Notes under the pieces: generated by a model
Databases searched by the model: none
Told to the model about the DNA's origin: nothing
What the model saw: the letters and a program-made list of their open reading frames with translations, nothing else
From: Nocardia stercoris
GTDB taxonomy: Bacteria > Actinomycetota > Actinomycetes > Mycobacteriales > Mycobacteriaceae
DNA length: 64,000 bases
Assembly (NCBI RefSeq): GCF_003696265.1
Contig: NZ_RFFH01000003.1
Span: forward strand, 556,001-620,000
Reading direction: 5' to 3'
Made by a program: the position numbers and the translations under genes
Shown: in pieces, positions 28,001 through 43,000 of the stretch
Numbering within the stretch: the stretch's first letter is position 1
How the letters are laid out: each line of letters begins with the position of its first letter

Positions 28001-31000
28001 GTGGTGCGCCTGCACGGTGATCGGGTAGTGCGCCGCGTCGCGGCCGTCCGCCGAGACCACCCGCATACCGTCGATGTCGGCATCGCCCAGGCCACTGCTG
28101 TCGACCGGATAGGACTCGAAGACGACCAGAGTGTCGAACAGTTGGCTACTGCCCGCGGCCACCATGATCTGTGACAGTTCGAGGTAATGGTGGTCGAGCA
28201 GACGGGTGTTGTTCGCCTGCAGCCGGCGCAGCGCGTCCTCGATGGTCAGATCCCGCCGCACATCGGCGGCGACCGGAATCGTGTTGATGAACAGACCGAT
28301 CGTCGACTCGACGCCCGGCAGTTCGGCGGGCCGGCCGGAAACCGTGCTGCCGAACGCCACCCGTTCGACACCGAGCAGGTTGCCCAGCACCACGGCCCAG
28401 GCGAACTGCACGATCGTCGCCATCGTCACCGCTTCTGCCCGCGCGAATTTCACCAACTCCGCCGTCGCGGCACGATCGAGAACGATCGGCAGATCGATCG
28501 GGATGTCCGCGGTCGCCGCCGTGTGTGGATCAGCGACCAGTGTGGGCGCACTGACATCTCGCAGCGCGTCCCGCCACACCTCGACACTGGCGGCGCGGTC
28601 GCGCCGGCCCAGCCATTCCAGGTAGTCGCGGTACGAAGTCGGCGAGGGAAGCAGCTGCGACTGTCCGGCCACGGCATACAAACCGATCAGCTCACGCCAC
28701 AGCAGCGGCAACGACCAGCCGTCCAGCAACAGATGGTGTGCGGTCAGCACCAGCCGGAATTCGTGGGGCCCGACGGCGACGAACAGGAACCGCAACAGCC
28801 GCGCGTCGGCCGGATCGAACACGACCGTCCGCTCCGCATCGATCAGATCATCCAATTCCCCTGTGCTGCCGCAATGCTCGACGCTGCGCCAGCACACCGT
28901 GGTGGCGGCCGGAATAACCTGCACGGGAACACCATCGGCCGTTCGCGTGAACGCGGCCCGCAGGTTCGGATGCCGTACGAGCAAGGCTTTCGCGGCATCC
29001 ACGAGCCGATTCTCGTCGACCTCGCCGGTCAGGGTGAGTGTCGATTGCGCTGTGTAGACGTCGAGTTCGCCCACCGCGAATTCGGCATGGAACAGCAGGC
29101 CCTCCTGCAGCGGCGCCAGCGACCATACCTCGTCGAGCCGGCCGTACCGGTCGGCGAACACATCCAGATCGCGCTGCGTGACGTCGACCAGCGGAACATC
29201 CGACCGCGACATTCCCCAATCGTCGTCCGCGTCAGCCAGGCCGGCGATCTCGGTGACGGCGTCGACCCATCCCTCGACCAGTTCGGCCACATCGTCGTGT
29301 TCGAGTAGCCGCGAGGCGTAGCCGACATGCGCCGACAGCTCGGGCCCGGCCGCGGTGTCCACGATGTTCACATCGATCGTGATCACCGCCGCAGCAGGCA
29401 TATCCGAGTCGAACGCGCCGTGCCGATCGAACTGCTCGCCGGTCGGGACCCAGGCGATGTCCGAGAGCGATGCGAGGTCGACACCGGCCCGGCCCAGATT
29501 GTTGAAACTGATCTGCGGCTGGGACGCCGCCGCCAGCTGGTCGGCCGTGTCGCTGTTCAGATAGCGCAGCAGACCGTAACCGATGCCCTTGTCCGGGATC
29601 TCGCGCAACTGGTCTTTGACGGACTTCACTGCCGCGCGCAGGTCCGTGTGCTCGATTCCGCTCAGGTCGAGCGCGACCGGGTACGCATTGGTGAACCAGC
29701 CCACGGTGCGCGAGAGATCCGCTCCCGCGGCGATCTGCTCTTCGCGGCCGTGTCCTTCCAGCAGGACTTTCATGCCCGGGTGGGTGATGCCGCGGTCGCG
29801 GCGCCAACCGGTCAGCGCCACGGCCAGGCCGGCCAGCAGCGCATCGTCGACGCTGCCGCGCACGGCTCGCGGCACCCTGTCCAGCAACGCCGAGGTCACT
29901 GCGGCCGGGATGGACACGGTCATATGCCGCACCGTCGCCTGGGTGTCGACGGCGGGATCCCATTGCGCGCCACCGAGTGTCGGATCGGCCGCGGCACTCA
30001 TTCGCTGCCACAGCCCGAACTCCGCGCCGCGCCCGGCCGCGGCCGCGCGCAACGAGTGTGCCCACCGCCGCATGGATGTGCCCTGTGCCGGCAATTCCAC
30101 CGCACGTCCCTGGCTGATCTGCTGCCAGGCGGTGACGAAGTCGGGCAGCAGGATCCGCCACGACACCCCGTCGACCGCCAAGTGATGAATCACGATCAGG
30201 GCGCGGGCATCGGATTCGACGCCCGATTCCGGAAGCAGGCACACGACCTGCAGCATCCGGCCCGCGAAGGGATCGAGCCGGTCGGACGCCGCCGCCAGCG
30301 CCGCCTCCACCACCGCGGTGAAACCGTCGCTGCCCGGCGCCTCGTACGCCCGGAAGGTTCGGACGAACACCGAGTCGGCGGCATCGGCAGCACCCACGGG
30401 AGGTACCTGCAGGCATCGTTCGCGCAGCCGCGAGCGCAGCATGTCGTGCTGGTCGAGCACCGCCTGCACGGTCGCGGTGACGTCACCGACTCGAGCGTCC
30501 CCCGGCAAGCGCACCAGCATCGATTGAGCGAACCGATCGGCCGACCCGAGCCGCTCGACGAACCACGACACGATCGGCGTGAAGGGGATGTCGCCCACGC
30601 CACCGCCGTCCAGTTCGACCAGCGACACCCGTTCCGCGGCCTCGGCCACCTGAGCGAGCCCTCGAACCGTCTTGCGTTCGAAGATATCGCGCGCCGTCAC
30701 GACAACACCGGCGGTCTTGAGCCGCGATGCCAACTGGATCGACATGATGGAATCACCGCCGAGCGCGAAGAACGAGGTCGTCGTACCCACCGAACCGATA
30801 CCGAGCACGTCCGCGAACGCGGCGGCGATCGCGCGTTCCAGGTCGGTCGCCGCGGCGACGGCGACCTCGTCGTCGGGCTCGGAAACGGGTTCCGGCAGTG
30901 CTTTCCGGTCCACCTTGCCGGTCGAGGCGAGCGGCATCCGGTCGAGCACGGTGATCGACGAGGGCACCATGTAGGCGGGCAACACCGCCGCGACGTGATC

Positions 31001-34000
31001 GCGCACGGCGCTCGGCTCGACGACCGCCGCGGATTCGGCCACGATGTACGCGGCGAGCGTCGGTTGCCCACCGGATCCCGTACGGCTCACAGTGACCGCG
31101 GTGGCCACCATCGGATGCGAAAGCAACGCGGCGTCGATTTCGCCGAGTTCGATCCGCTGGCCGCGAATCTTCACCTGGAAGTCGACGCGGCCGATGTATT
31201 CCAGCGCGCCCCGCGCCGTCCAGCGCACGATGTCGCCGGTGCGGTACATCCGCGATCCCGGCTCACCGTACGGATCCGCGACGAACGCACCCGCTGTCGC
31301 GGCAGGACGATTCAGGTAGCCCCGCGCCAATGCGGCACCGGAAACATACAGCTCCCCGGTCACCCCGACCGGAACCGGACGCAACCGCGCGTCCAACACC
31401 ACAGCCTCGACATCCCGGATCGGGCCACCGATGGTGATCACATCGGACGGCTGGACCGGATCGCTGACGGTGACCGCGATTGTGGTCTCCGTCGGGCCGT
31501 AGATGTTGTGCAGGTGCCGCCCCGGCGCCCAGGCCGCGACCAGGTCCGCCGGTACCGTCTCGCCGCCGACCGCCAGCGTCCGCACCGACGCGAAGTCCGC
31601 GGGTGCCATCGTCGCCAGCACGCTGGGTGTCAAGAACGCGTGCGTCACCCGATGCGCGCGCACCAGTGCGCTCAGATCCGGGCCACCGAACACGTCCGGC
31701 GGCGACACGACCAGGCACGCGCCGGCCGCACACGACATCAGCGCTTCGAGCAGCACCGCGTCGAAGGCGGGTGCCGCCACTTGCAGTACCCGCGAGGTGG
31801 CGTCCACGCGGAAACGCGCCCGCAGCTCGGCCGCGAATCCGGCCAATCCCGCATGCGTCACCATGACACCCTTCGGTGTCCCGGTCGAACCGGAGGTGTA
31901 GATCACATACGCCGCGTCCCGAATCTGCAGCGCCCGAACGCGATCGGCATCCGAGATCGCCCGGCAGGGCTGCGCGGCGATCTCGGTGGCCGTAGCCGGA
32001 TCGTCGAGCACCACCCATTCGACATCTCCCGGCAGGGAGGCTTGTGCTCCCGTCATTGTGATCCCCACAGTGACGCCGGAATCGTTCACGATGTGCGCGA
32101 TCCGCTCCGCGGGGTATCGCAGATCCACGGGGACGAACGTGGCACCGCTCTTCGCTATCGCCCACATAGCGACGTGGTAGTCGACCGACCTCGGCACGGC
32201 CAGCGCCGTGAACACCCCCGGTCCGACCCCACGGGCGAGCAGATGCGCCGCGAGCCGGCTGGACCGGCGATCCAGTTCGCCGTACGTGAGGGTCTCGGTC
32301 TCCCCGATCAGGGCGATCGCCGACGGGTACGCCGCCACGACATCGGCCAGCAGTTCAGGCAGCAGGCATTGCGAGCCGGTCTCCTCACCACGTGCCGGGA
32401 GCAGACGTTCGGCTTCCGCCGGGTCGAGCAGGTCGATGTCACCCACCGCGCGCGCCGGGTCGGCGGCGACCGCTTCCAGGACCCGAACGAACCGCGCGGC
32501 GAAAGACTCCGCGGTCGATGCGACGAACAGATCTGTCGCATAGGTGATCTCGCCATCGATGCCGGCCGGACGCTCGCCGTCGACGCGTTCGGTCACCAGC
32601 ACGGTGAGGTCGGTTTTGGCCTGCGCCGAGCCGGGATCGAGCAGTTCGACATCGATGCCGGGCAGCTCGAACCGGGCCGCGCGCATGTTCTGCAACCCGA
32701 ACATCACCTGATACAGCGGTGTGTACGCCGTCGACCGGGGGCGGTCGAGGACATCGACCAGCCGTTCATAGGGCATATCGGCGTGCGCGAGCGCCTCGAC
32801 GTCCACGTCGCGGACCAGGGCCAACAGTTCCCGGAACGACAGGTTCTCGCGGATACGCGTGCGCAACACGACAGTGTTGACGAACATGCCGACCAGATCA
32901 TCCAGTGCCTGGTTGCCTCGACCGGCGACCGGGGTGCCGACCGTGACGTCCTCGCTGTGCGCGGTGCGCGCCAACAGGATCGCCAGTGCCGTGTGCAGCA
33001 CGACGAACACCGTGACGCCCTCACGGTGTGCCAGCCGCACGATGTCGTCGTGCAATCGCGCCGGCATCACGAAGCGGACGCTGCCACCGGCCGTCGACAA
33101 GGTGGCCGGGCGCGGCCGATCGGTCGGCAGGTCGAGCAGTTCCGGTGCGTCACCGAGAACCTCGGTCCAGTAGGCGATCTGCCGCGCGATCAGCGACGCC
33201 GGGTCGTCCTCGGCGCCGAGCATCTCGCGCTGCCACATCGCGTAGTCGGCGTACTGGACTTCCAACGGTTCCCATTGCGGTGCTTCGCCGTTCACGCGCG
33301 CTCGGTAGGCGGCGAAGACATCGCGGGCCAGCGGTGCCATCGATGAGCCGTCGGCGGCGATGTGATGGACCACGACCACGAGCACATGCTCGTCGGCACC
33401 GGTGCGATACAGCCGCGCCCGAACGGGGGCCGCTGCCGCGACATCGAACCCCGTGTCGACGGCCTGCCGGATCCGGTCGGCCAGCTCCGCCTCGTCGGTG
33501 ACCGGATCCGGATCCAGCGCCAGGTCCCCGGCCACCGCCGCGACATCCTGCACGACCTGGCACGGTTCGCCCTCGACAGCGGGATACCGCGTGCGCAGTG
33601 GCTCGTGCCGGGAGACCACATCGAGCAGTGCCGCTCGCAACGCATCCACATCGAGCCGGCCCGTCAGCCTGGCCGCGAAGGAGATGTTGTAGGCCGCTGA
33701 CGCGGTATCGAACTGGTTGAGGAACCACATCCGTCGTTGCGCCGCCGCCAACGGGACCGCCGCCGGGCGTGGCCGGGCGACGAGCGCAATCACCGTGGAA
33801 CCGGTTCGCTCGCCGAGGCATCGGGCCAATCCGGCGATCGTCGGCTCGTCGAAGATGTCGCGGATGCCGACATCGATGCCGAGCGCCGCGGCGGCCCGCG
33901 CCGCGACACGCGCGGCGGTGAGCGAGTTGACTCCGAGCTCGAAGACGTTCGCCGTCACACTCACTCGGTCGACCTCGGCGAGTTCGGCGACGATTCCGGC

Positions 34001-37000
34001 AAGGGCCGCTTCGTATTCGGTGCGCGGCGCCACGAATTCCTCGGCGTCGTCGAACACTGGCTGCGGCAAGGCAGCCCGATCGAGCTTGCCGTTCGGTGTC
34101 AACGGCATCGCATCGAGCACCAGTACGGCGGCCGGAACCAGGTACGACGGCAGTGACCGGGTGAGCTGGTCGCGAATCGCGCGTCCATCGGTCACCGCAC
34201 CGGATACGAGCGTCACGTATCCGACGATGTGTTCGGCCGTGGCGACAGCGACGGCGCGAGCGACGTCCGGCAGCGCGGACAGCGCCGCCTCGATATCACC
34301 CGGTTCCACCCGCTGACCGCGGACCTTGACCTGGAAATCGCTGCGGCCCAGGTACTCCAGCTCGCCGGCTTTCGTCCACCGGACGAGGTCACCGGTGCGA
34401 TAGAACCGCTCCCCCGCGGCACCGTACGGGTTCGCCACGAAGACACCGCAGGTGAGGTCGGCGCGAGCGTGGTAGCCCCGCGCGACCTGAACACCCGAGA
34501 CGTACAGGTCACCGACGACACCGACCGGCACGGGCTGCAGCCGCGAGTCCAGAACGTAGACCCGCATACCCGACACCGGCGTACCGATCGGGACCATCGC
34601 ACGGCCCGTCGCACCCGGCAAGCAGCGTGCGGCCGTGACGACTTCCGCCTCGGCCGGGCCGTACCAGTTCACCACCTCGGCCTGTGCGAACACGCGCGCC
34701 GCGGCGTCGACCGTGCGCTGCGCCAGCGCCTCACCGGCGACGAGTACTCGCCGGATCGACGGCAGTTCCGTGACCGTGGTGGTTTCGAGGAGAACGTCGA
34801 GCATCGAGGGTACGAAGTGCACGGTATTGACTCGATGCCGCGCGATCCCGCTCGCGAGGTATGCCGGGTCGCGGTGCCCGTCGGGTTCGGCGACCACGAT
34901 CTGGGCACCGGTCTGCAACGGCCAGAACAGTTCCCATACCGCGATGTCGAAGGTGATCGGGGTCTTGTACAGGACCGTGTCGGAGCCGTCGTGCGGCCAC
35001 TGCTGCTGTGCCCACGCCAACTGGCTGACGGTCGCGGCGTGGGTCAGCGCGACGCCCTTGGGAACACCGGTGGAGCCGGAGGTGAACAGGACGTAGGCCA
35101 CATTGTCCGGCCGCAGCGGGGCGCGGCGCTCGGAATCGGTGATCGGGCCGTCGGCGAGTCCGGCCAGGTCCACTCGATCGATCCGCACGGCCGCGAATCC
35201 ATCCGGAAGTTGGCCGTCGTCGGTGGATGTGGTGAGTACCATCAGCGGCCGCGCCGCGCTCAGCACACCGGCAATTCGCGCGCTCGGATGATCCGGATCT
35301 ATCGGAAGGAACGCGGCACCCGCCTTCACCACCGCATACAGCACCGCGATCTGCTCGACCGATCGCCGGATGCACACCGCTACAACAGTTTCCGGGCCCA
35401 CACCGTGGGCGATGAGCCAGCGGGCGACCCGGTTGACGCGGGTGTCGAACTCCCGATAGGTCGACACGGCGCCGCCGGGCACCCAGATCGCCGGAGCATC
35501 CGGGGTGCGGGTGACCTGTCGGTCGAAGACATCGACCAGTGTCCGCCCGGCCGCGGCGGGAACCGCGGTGTCGTTCCATTGCTGCAGCACCAGGTGCCGT
35601 TCGGCGGCGTCGAGCAACTCCATCCCGCCGACCGCGGCGTCGGCATCGGTCGCGGCGGCGTCGAGTACGCGCACGAATTGTTCGGCGAAGCGCCGTACGG
35701 AGTCCTGATCGAAAAGGTCCGTGGCATAGGTCAGGCGCAGCGTCATACCGGTCGGCTCGTTGTCGGCGCCGTGACCCTCCGCCATCATCAGCAGCAGGTC
35801 GTAGATCGCGGCACTGTCGCCCGGATCCAGGTTCTCGACGGTGAGACCCGGCAGTTCGACCCGCGCCTGCGTCATGTTCTGGTAAGCGAGCATGACCTGG
35901 AACAACGGCGTATGAGCCGTCGACCGCACGGGATTGACCGCGTCCACCACCTGCTCGAACGGGACGGTGGCATGCTCGAATGCCTCGATGCCGGTGCGCC
36001 GCACCTGATTCAGCAGGCTCGAGAACGATTGATCCATCGTGACCCGGGTACGCATCACCAAGGTGTTGACGAACATCCCGACCAGGTTGTCGAGGGATCG
36101 GTGACCGCGGCCGGCATGGGGTACACCGATGGTGATGTCGTCGCTACCCGAAAGCCTCGACAGCAACACCGCCAGTGCCGTGTGCACGACCATGAACGTC
36201 GTCGCCCCGGCGCGCCGCGCCAGCGCCTCCAGCCGGCCCTGCAGCTCACCCGGGATCGTGACGTGTTCGACCGCGCCACGCTGGGTCTGCGTGATCGGCC
36301 GCGGCCGATCCGTCGGCAGTTCGATCACATCGGGGATACCCGCGAGCCGAGTCCGCCAATAGGCGATGTCGCGGGCCACGAACGAGTCCGGATCGTCCGC
36401 CGAGCCGAGCACCTCGTGCTGCCAGAGGGCGTAATCGGCGAACTGGAGGGGCAGCGGAGCCCAGTCCGGCGGGTTACCGCCCGACCGCGCACGATAGGCC
36501 GTCACGATATCGGCGGCCAGCGGCGCTACCGAGAAGCCGTCGCAACTGATGTGGTGGATGGCCAGGGCGACCACCCAAGCCTGATCGGACAGCTGATACA
36601 GCGCGATGCGCAGCGGCGCGCCCTTCGACACGTCGAATCCGGCACCCGAGAACTCGGCCAACCGGTCCGGCAGCTGGTGCTCGGCGATCGGCTGCGGCGT
36701 GGGGTCCCAGGTCGCGACCACCTCGGCCGCGTCGAGCACAACCTGAGCGGGCGTGCCGTCGACAGCCGGATACCTGGTGCGCAGGCTCTCGTGCCGGTCG
36801 ACGACATCACCGACGGCCGCCACGAGCGCATCGATGTCGAGGGTACCGTCGAGGCGGATCGCCAGCGGTACAACGTATCCGGGCACATCGGGATCGAACT
36901 GGTTGAGGAACCACATCCGGGTCTGTGCCTGCGACAGCGGGACGCGGTCCGGGCGCGGCTTCGCGGCCGGCTCGGGCAGCGTCGGTACCGCACGCAGCCG

Positions 37001-40000
37001 CGAGATCCGTTCGGCCAAGTCGGCGACGGTGGGTGCCTCGAATATCACCGGCACCGGCACGGCCACGCCGAGGACCTCGCCGATGCGGCTCAGCGCGCGC
37101 GTCGCGACGAGCGAATTTCCGCCCACGTCGAAGAAGTTGTCGTCCGCGCCGATTTCCGGGCGATCGAGCAGTTCGGCGAAGATCCCGGCGACGGTCTGCT
37201 CGACGAGTCCCTGCGGCGCGCGGTAGCCGACCGCGCCGTCGGCCGGATCCGGCACCGGGAGCGCCCGGTAGTCGACCTTGCCGTTGGCCGTGAGCGGGAT
37301 CGCCTCGATCCGGATCAGCGAGGCCGGCACCATATACGCCGGCAGCCGTTCGAGGAGGAAGCTCCGGACCCGCTTGACATCCAACTCGGCCGCGGCGACC
37401 ACGTAGGCCACCAAGCGCTGCTCGCCGCGATCGGCGCGCACCTGCACGACGGCCGCGTTCACCTGCTCGTGGGCGACCAGCGCGGCTTCGATGTCACCGA
37501 GTTCGATCCGCAGACCGCGAACCTTCACCTGGGTGTCGGCGCGGCCGACGTAGCGCAGGCTGCCGTCCGCGTCCCAGCGGACCAGGTCCCCGGTGCGATA
37601 TAGCCGAGAACCGCTCGCACCGGAGCTGGGGTCGGCGACGAACGTCGCGGCCGTGAGGCCGGGACGTTCGTGGTAACCGCGAGCCAGCTGCACCCCACCC
37701 AGGTACAGCTCACCGGTCACGCCGGCGGGAACGGGGAGCAGCCGCGAATCCAGCACGCGGACAACCACGTTCGCCTCGGGGACGCCGATCGGCACCGCGA
37801 CACCGTCGAGCGCGTCGATGCGGTGGGCGGTGACGCTGACCGCGGCTTCCGTCGGCCCGTACAGGTTGTCGATGCGCGCCGCGCTGACCTCCCGGAAGCG
37901 GCGGACGGTGTCGGCCGGCAACGCCTCACCGATGCAGAGCACTCGCCGCAGGTCCGGGAATTCGTGCGGGGCAGCCTGCTCGAGGAACGCGGAGAGCAAC
38001 GACGGCACGAAATCCACTGTCGTGACGCGATATTCGGCCATCAGCCGAGCCACGGCGGCGGGGTCGGCGTGGGTGTCGGGACCCGCGACCACCAACGCCG
38101 CGCCGCAGGTCGATGCGGAGAACAGCTCCCAGACCGACAGGTCGAAGGTGAACGGCGTGCGCCACAGCATGACGTCGTCGCCGCCGAGCCCGTAATGGTC
38201 ACGCAGCCACCGCAGTTGATTCACCACCGCGGCGTGCGTGACCGCCACACCCTTCGGCACGCCCGTCGAGCCGGAGGTGTAGATGACATAGGCCAGATCG
38301 TCCGGGTGCAGCGTGCGGGTCCGGTCGGTGTCGGTCACCTTCGACGTATCCGCGTGCTCGGCATCGAGCTGCTCGAACGCCCACACCGGTGCGTCGTCGG
38401 GCACATTCGCCCGGTCGACCGCGCGGGTGAGGACGGCGGTCGGCTTCGCGGCGGTGAGGACTGCGCGCACCCGGTCGAGCGGGTGATCCGGATCCAGCGG
38501 CAGATAGGCCGCGCCCGCCGCGTGGATCGCGTACAGCGTCGTCAGCAGATCGACGGAACGGCGCATCGCGACGGCGACGAGGGTTCCCGGACCGATGCCC
38601 TGGCCGATCAGCGTGCGTGCCAGCGAATTCACCCTCGCCGCGAATTCTCGGTAGCTGAGCCGGCCGCCGCCGTCGGCATCGACCACCGCGGTCCGGTGCG
38701 GGGTCGCCGCTGCCTGCGCAGCGAACAGATCCGCGATCGTCGCCGGGGAAGAACTCGTCTGCTCACCGGCCGACCGCACGGCCAGCTCGCGTGCCTCGTT
38801 CGCGGTCAGCAGGTTGATATCGCCGACGGCGCGGGCGGGATCGGCGAGGATCGCGCGCAGCAGTTGCAGGTAACGGTCGAAGATCGTGGTGATCGTCGCC
38901 GCATCGAACAGATCGGTCGCGTAACCGAATTCGACTGCCATGTCGCCCGGTTCACCGTCGAGCTGCAGCGCGTCGACGAGATTCAGATGCAGGTCGTACT
39001 TGGCTACGTCCGGATCGGCCATCCGGGCCGACACCGTCAGGCCCTCGAACTCCACGGCTGGGATCTCGATGTTCTGGAACGACAGTCCGACTTGGGTCAA
39101 CGGCGCGTGCGCAGTGGACCGCGGTGGATTCAATACCTCGACCAGCCGCTCGAACGGGATGTCGGCGTTGTGGAAGGCGGCCAGGTCAGTGGCCCGTACT
39201 TGATCAAGGATCTGCAGGAAGGACGCGGCGGGCTCGATGCGCGTCCGCAAGACCAGCGTATTGACGAACATGCCGACCAGAGCGTCGAGCCCGGGCTCGC
39301 CGCGGCCGGCGATCGGCGTGCCGACCGCGATGTCACCGCTTCCCGAAAGTCGCGCCAGCAGCACGGCGTACGCCGCGTGCATGACCATGAAGACCGTCGC
39401 GTCGTGGCGGCGGGCCAGCACGATCATCTCACGATGGAGATCAGCGGGCACCGTCATCGACACCGTCGCACCACGATAGGACTGTTTCGCCGGCCGCGGA
39501 CGATCGACCGGCAGGTCGAGCACCTCGGGCAGATCGGCGAGAGCGGTTCGCCAGTAGTCGATCTGGGCGACGGTCCGGCTCTGCGGGTCGGTCTCGGTGC
39601 CGAGCACTGTGCGTTGCCACAGCGCGTAGTCCGCGTATTGCACAGGCAACGGCGCCCACTGCGGTGCCTGTTGCCGAACGCGGGCTTCGTATGCGGTCAT
39701 CAGATCGGCGGCGAACGGCGCCAGCGAGGACCCGTCGAAGCTGATGTGGTGGACGACCAGGACCAGGGTGTGCTCGTCGGGTGCGCTGCGCAGCAGGGTG
39801 ATCCGGAACGGAACCTCCGCCGCGACATCGAACCCGGCGCTCACCCGCTCGGAGACGCACGCCTGCACCTCGCTCGCCTCGACCGGCACCGGCGCCGACC
39901 AGGGCAGCGCCGTCTGCACCGGCACCACCACCTGGTGCGGTCCGCTGTCGCTGTCCGGGTAGACGGTTCGCAGGGCTTCGTGCCGGTCGAGCACATCCGC

Positions 40001-43000
40001 GATCGCCGCGTGCATGGCGGCCACGTCGAGCTCGCCCGACATGTGGACGACCATCGGAATGTTGTACAGCGCAGAGCTCGTGTCGAACTGATTGAGGAAC
40101 CACATGCGCGCCTGCGCGGGCGACAGTGGGATTCGGGCCGGGCGCTCTTGCGGCACAAGAGGTTCCCGGACGGCCGCACCGCCGGTGTGCAGATTCTCCG
40201 CCAAGGCGGCGATGGTCGGCGCGTCGAAGACGGCGCGCAGCGAGACATCGACACCGAACGCGGCGCTCAGCTGCGCCGCTACCCGAGTGGCCGACAGCGA
40301 GTTACCACCCAGCTCGAAGAAGCTGTCGAAGACGCCGACGCGCTCGATCCCCAGCACCGCGGCACACACGTCGGCGACGATCTGCTCGGTGGCGTCCCGC
40401 GGTGCGACGAATTCGACAGTGGTGGCAGCGAATACCGGTTCGGGTAGTGCCGCGCGGTCGATCTTGCCCACCGACGACAGCGGCAGCGAGTCGAGCACCA
40501 TGATCGCGTCCGGGACCATGTGCGAAGGCAAGCATTGCGCAGCGTAGCCCAGCAGCTCATCCACATCGACGGCATCACCCGCCGGCACCACGTAGGCGGC
40601 CAGTCTCGAGCCGGCGTCGGCCGCGACGCCCACCGTCACCGCTACCGCGACGGCGGGGTGCGCGGCGAGGACGGCCTCGATTTCGCCGAGTTCGATGCGC
40701 TGACCCCGGATCTTGACCTGGAAGTCGGTGCGGCCGAGGTATTCGAGCGTTCCCTCGGGCGTCCAGCGGGCCAAGTCACCGGTCCGGTACATCCGAGTAC
40801 CGGGGGGACCGTAGGGATCGGCCACGAACGCGGTCGCCGTGGCGACCGGCCGGTCGAGGTATCCGCGGGCCAGTTGAACTCCCGACACATACAGCTGACC
40901 CGGCACACCGACCGGCACCGGCTGCAGGCCGGCGTCCAAGACCACGGCCCCGACACCACGAATCGGGCCACCGATGGTGACGCGGTCCCCGACACACAAC
41001 CGGTCGCTGATCGCGACCATGATCGTGGTCTCGGTCGGCCCGTACCCGTTGAACAGCTGCCGACCGGGTGCCCATACCGCCACCGTCTCCGCCGAGACCG
41101 CTTCCCCACCGGCCACCAATACCCGAAGCGATTCCACACCGGCCGGCGACATCGTCGCCAGCACGCTCGGGGTGACGAATGCGTGGGAAACCCGCTGCGC
41201 CCGAATCAATTCCGCCAACGCCGGCCCGGCGAAGACGTCCGGCGGCGACACCACCAACACCGCGCCGTTCGCGTGCGCCATCAGCAGCTCCAGAACGACA
41301 GCGTCGAAACCGGGTGCCGCCAACTGCAGCACCCGTGCGGAACTGCCGACCTGGTAACGCTCCCGCTGCTCGGCGGCGAAATTCGCCAATCCCTGGTGGG
41401 TGACCGCGACACCCTTCGGCGTTCCCGTCGACCCCGAGGTGTACAGCACGTACGCCGTGTCCGAGATGCGGCAGGGCCGCGTCCGGTCCGCATCGGTGAC
41501 CGGCGCCGAGGACTGCGACGCGATGCGATCCATGGTGGCCGGGTCGTCGAGCACCAACCGCCGGACCGAGTCCGGCAGCAGGTCGTGCGACGCCTCGACG
41601 GTGACTCCCACCCGAACCTGGGCATCGGCCACCATGAGCGCGACCCGATCGGCCGGATTTCGCGGATCCACCAGCACGAAGGCCGCGCCCGCCTTGGTCA
41701 CCGCCCAGATCCCGACGACGAACTCCACCGATCGCGCCATCGCCACCGCGACCTGATCACCCGGACCGACACCCCACTCGATCAAGTGCCGGGCGAGACG
41801 GTTCGACCGAGCATCCAACTCCCCGTAGGACACCGTGCGCTCCCCCGACACCACCGCTGTCGCGGCCGGGTCCCGCACCGACAACAACTCCGCCAATACC
41901 CGCGGCGCCTCGGCGGGGCCGCCCGACGCGGGCAGCAATCGTGCCCGCTCGGTGCTCGACAGCACATTCACGCCACCCACCCGGACCTGCGGGTCGGACA
42001 CGACCGCGTCGAGGACCCGATTCAGCCGCGCGGCCAGCTCGTCGACCGTCGCGCGATCGAACAGATCCGTGGCGTAGTTGATCCGCAGCGCGACATCGCC
42101 TCCCGCGGCGGCGTTCTCGGCAACGGTGACGATGAGGTCCACCTTCGCCGGTTGCGGCCCGGGATCGAGGATCTCGGCCGTGAGGTCGGTGAGCTCGAGG
42201 CTCGGGCGGTCCATGTTCTCGAAGGCGAGATACACCTGGCACAGCGGTGCGTGCGCGGTCGAGCGCTGGGGATCGATGTCGTCCACTACGCGTTCGAAGG
42301 GCAGGTCGCTGTGGGAAAAGGCATCGACATCGACATCTTTGACTCGCGCCAGGAACGCGGTGAACGATTCGGCGGAACGCACCTCGGTGCGCAGGGGCAC
42401 CGTGTTCACGAACATGCCGACCAGCGGTTCCAGCGCGCGCTCGCCGCGGCCGGCGACCGGCGTGCCGATGGTGACGTCCGCCGAGCCCGCGAGGCGGGAA
42501 AGCACGACCGCCAGGGCGGCATGGACGACCATGAACGTGGTGACGTGGGCCGTGCGAGCCAACCGCTCGATCCCGGCAAAGGTCTCGGCCGGGATCACGG
42601 TCTCGGCGACGTCACCGTGCATGGACTGGTGGGCCGGACGCGGACGGTCGGTGGGCAGCTCCAGCAATGCCGGCATCCCCGCCAACTGCCTTGCCCAGAA
42701 ACGCAACTGGCGTGCCGCCAGAGACTCCGGATCGTTCTCGTCACCGAGCACGTTGCGGTGCCAGATGGTGTAGTCGGCGTACTGCACCGTCAGCGGCTGC
42801 CAGTCCGGCTGCTTGCCTTGCGATCTCGCTTCGTAGGCCGTCACGAAGTCGGCGGCGAGCGGGCGAAGCGACGATCCGTCGCAGCAGATGTGGTGCAAGA
42901 GCATGACCAGCACATGCCGGCGCTGGTTCGCGGGCGCGAGCAAGCTCACCCGGATCGGCGGAGCCGTCCGCACGTCGGACCCGATCGACGCCAGTACCCG

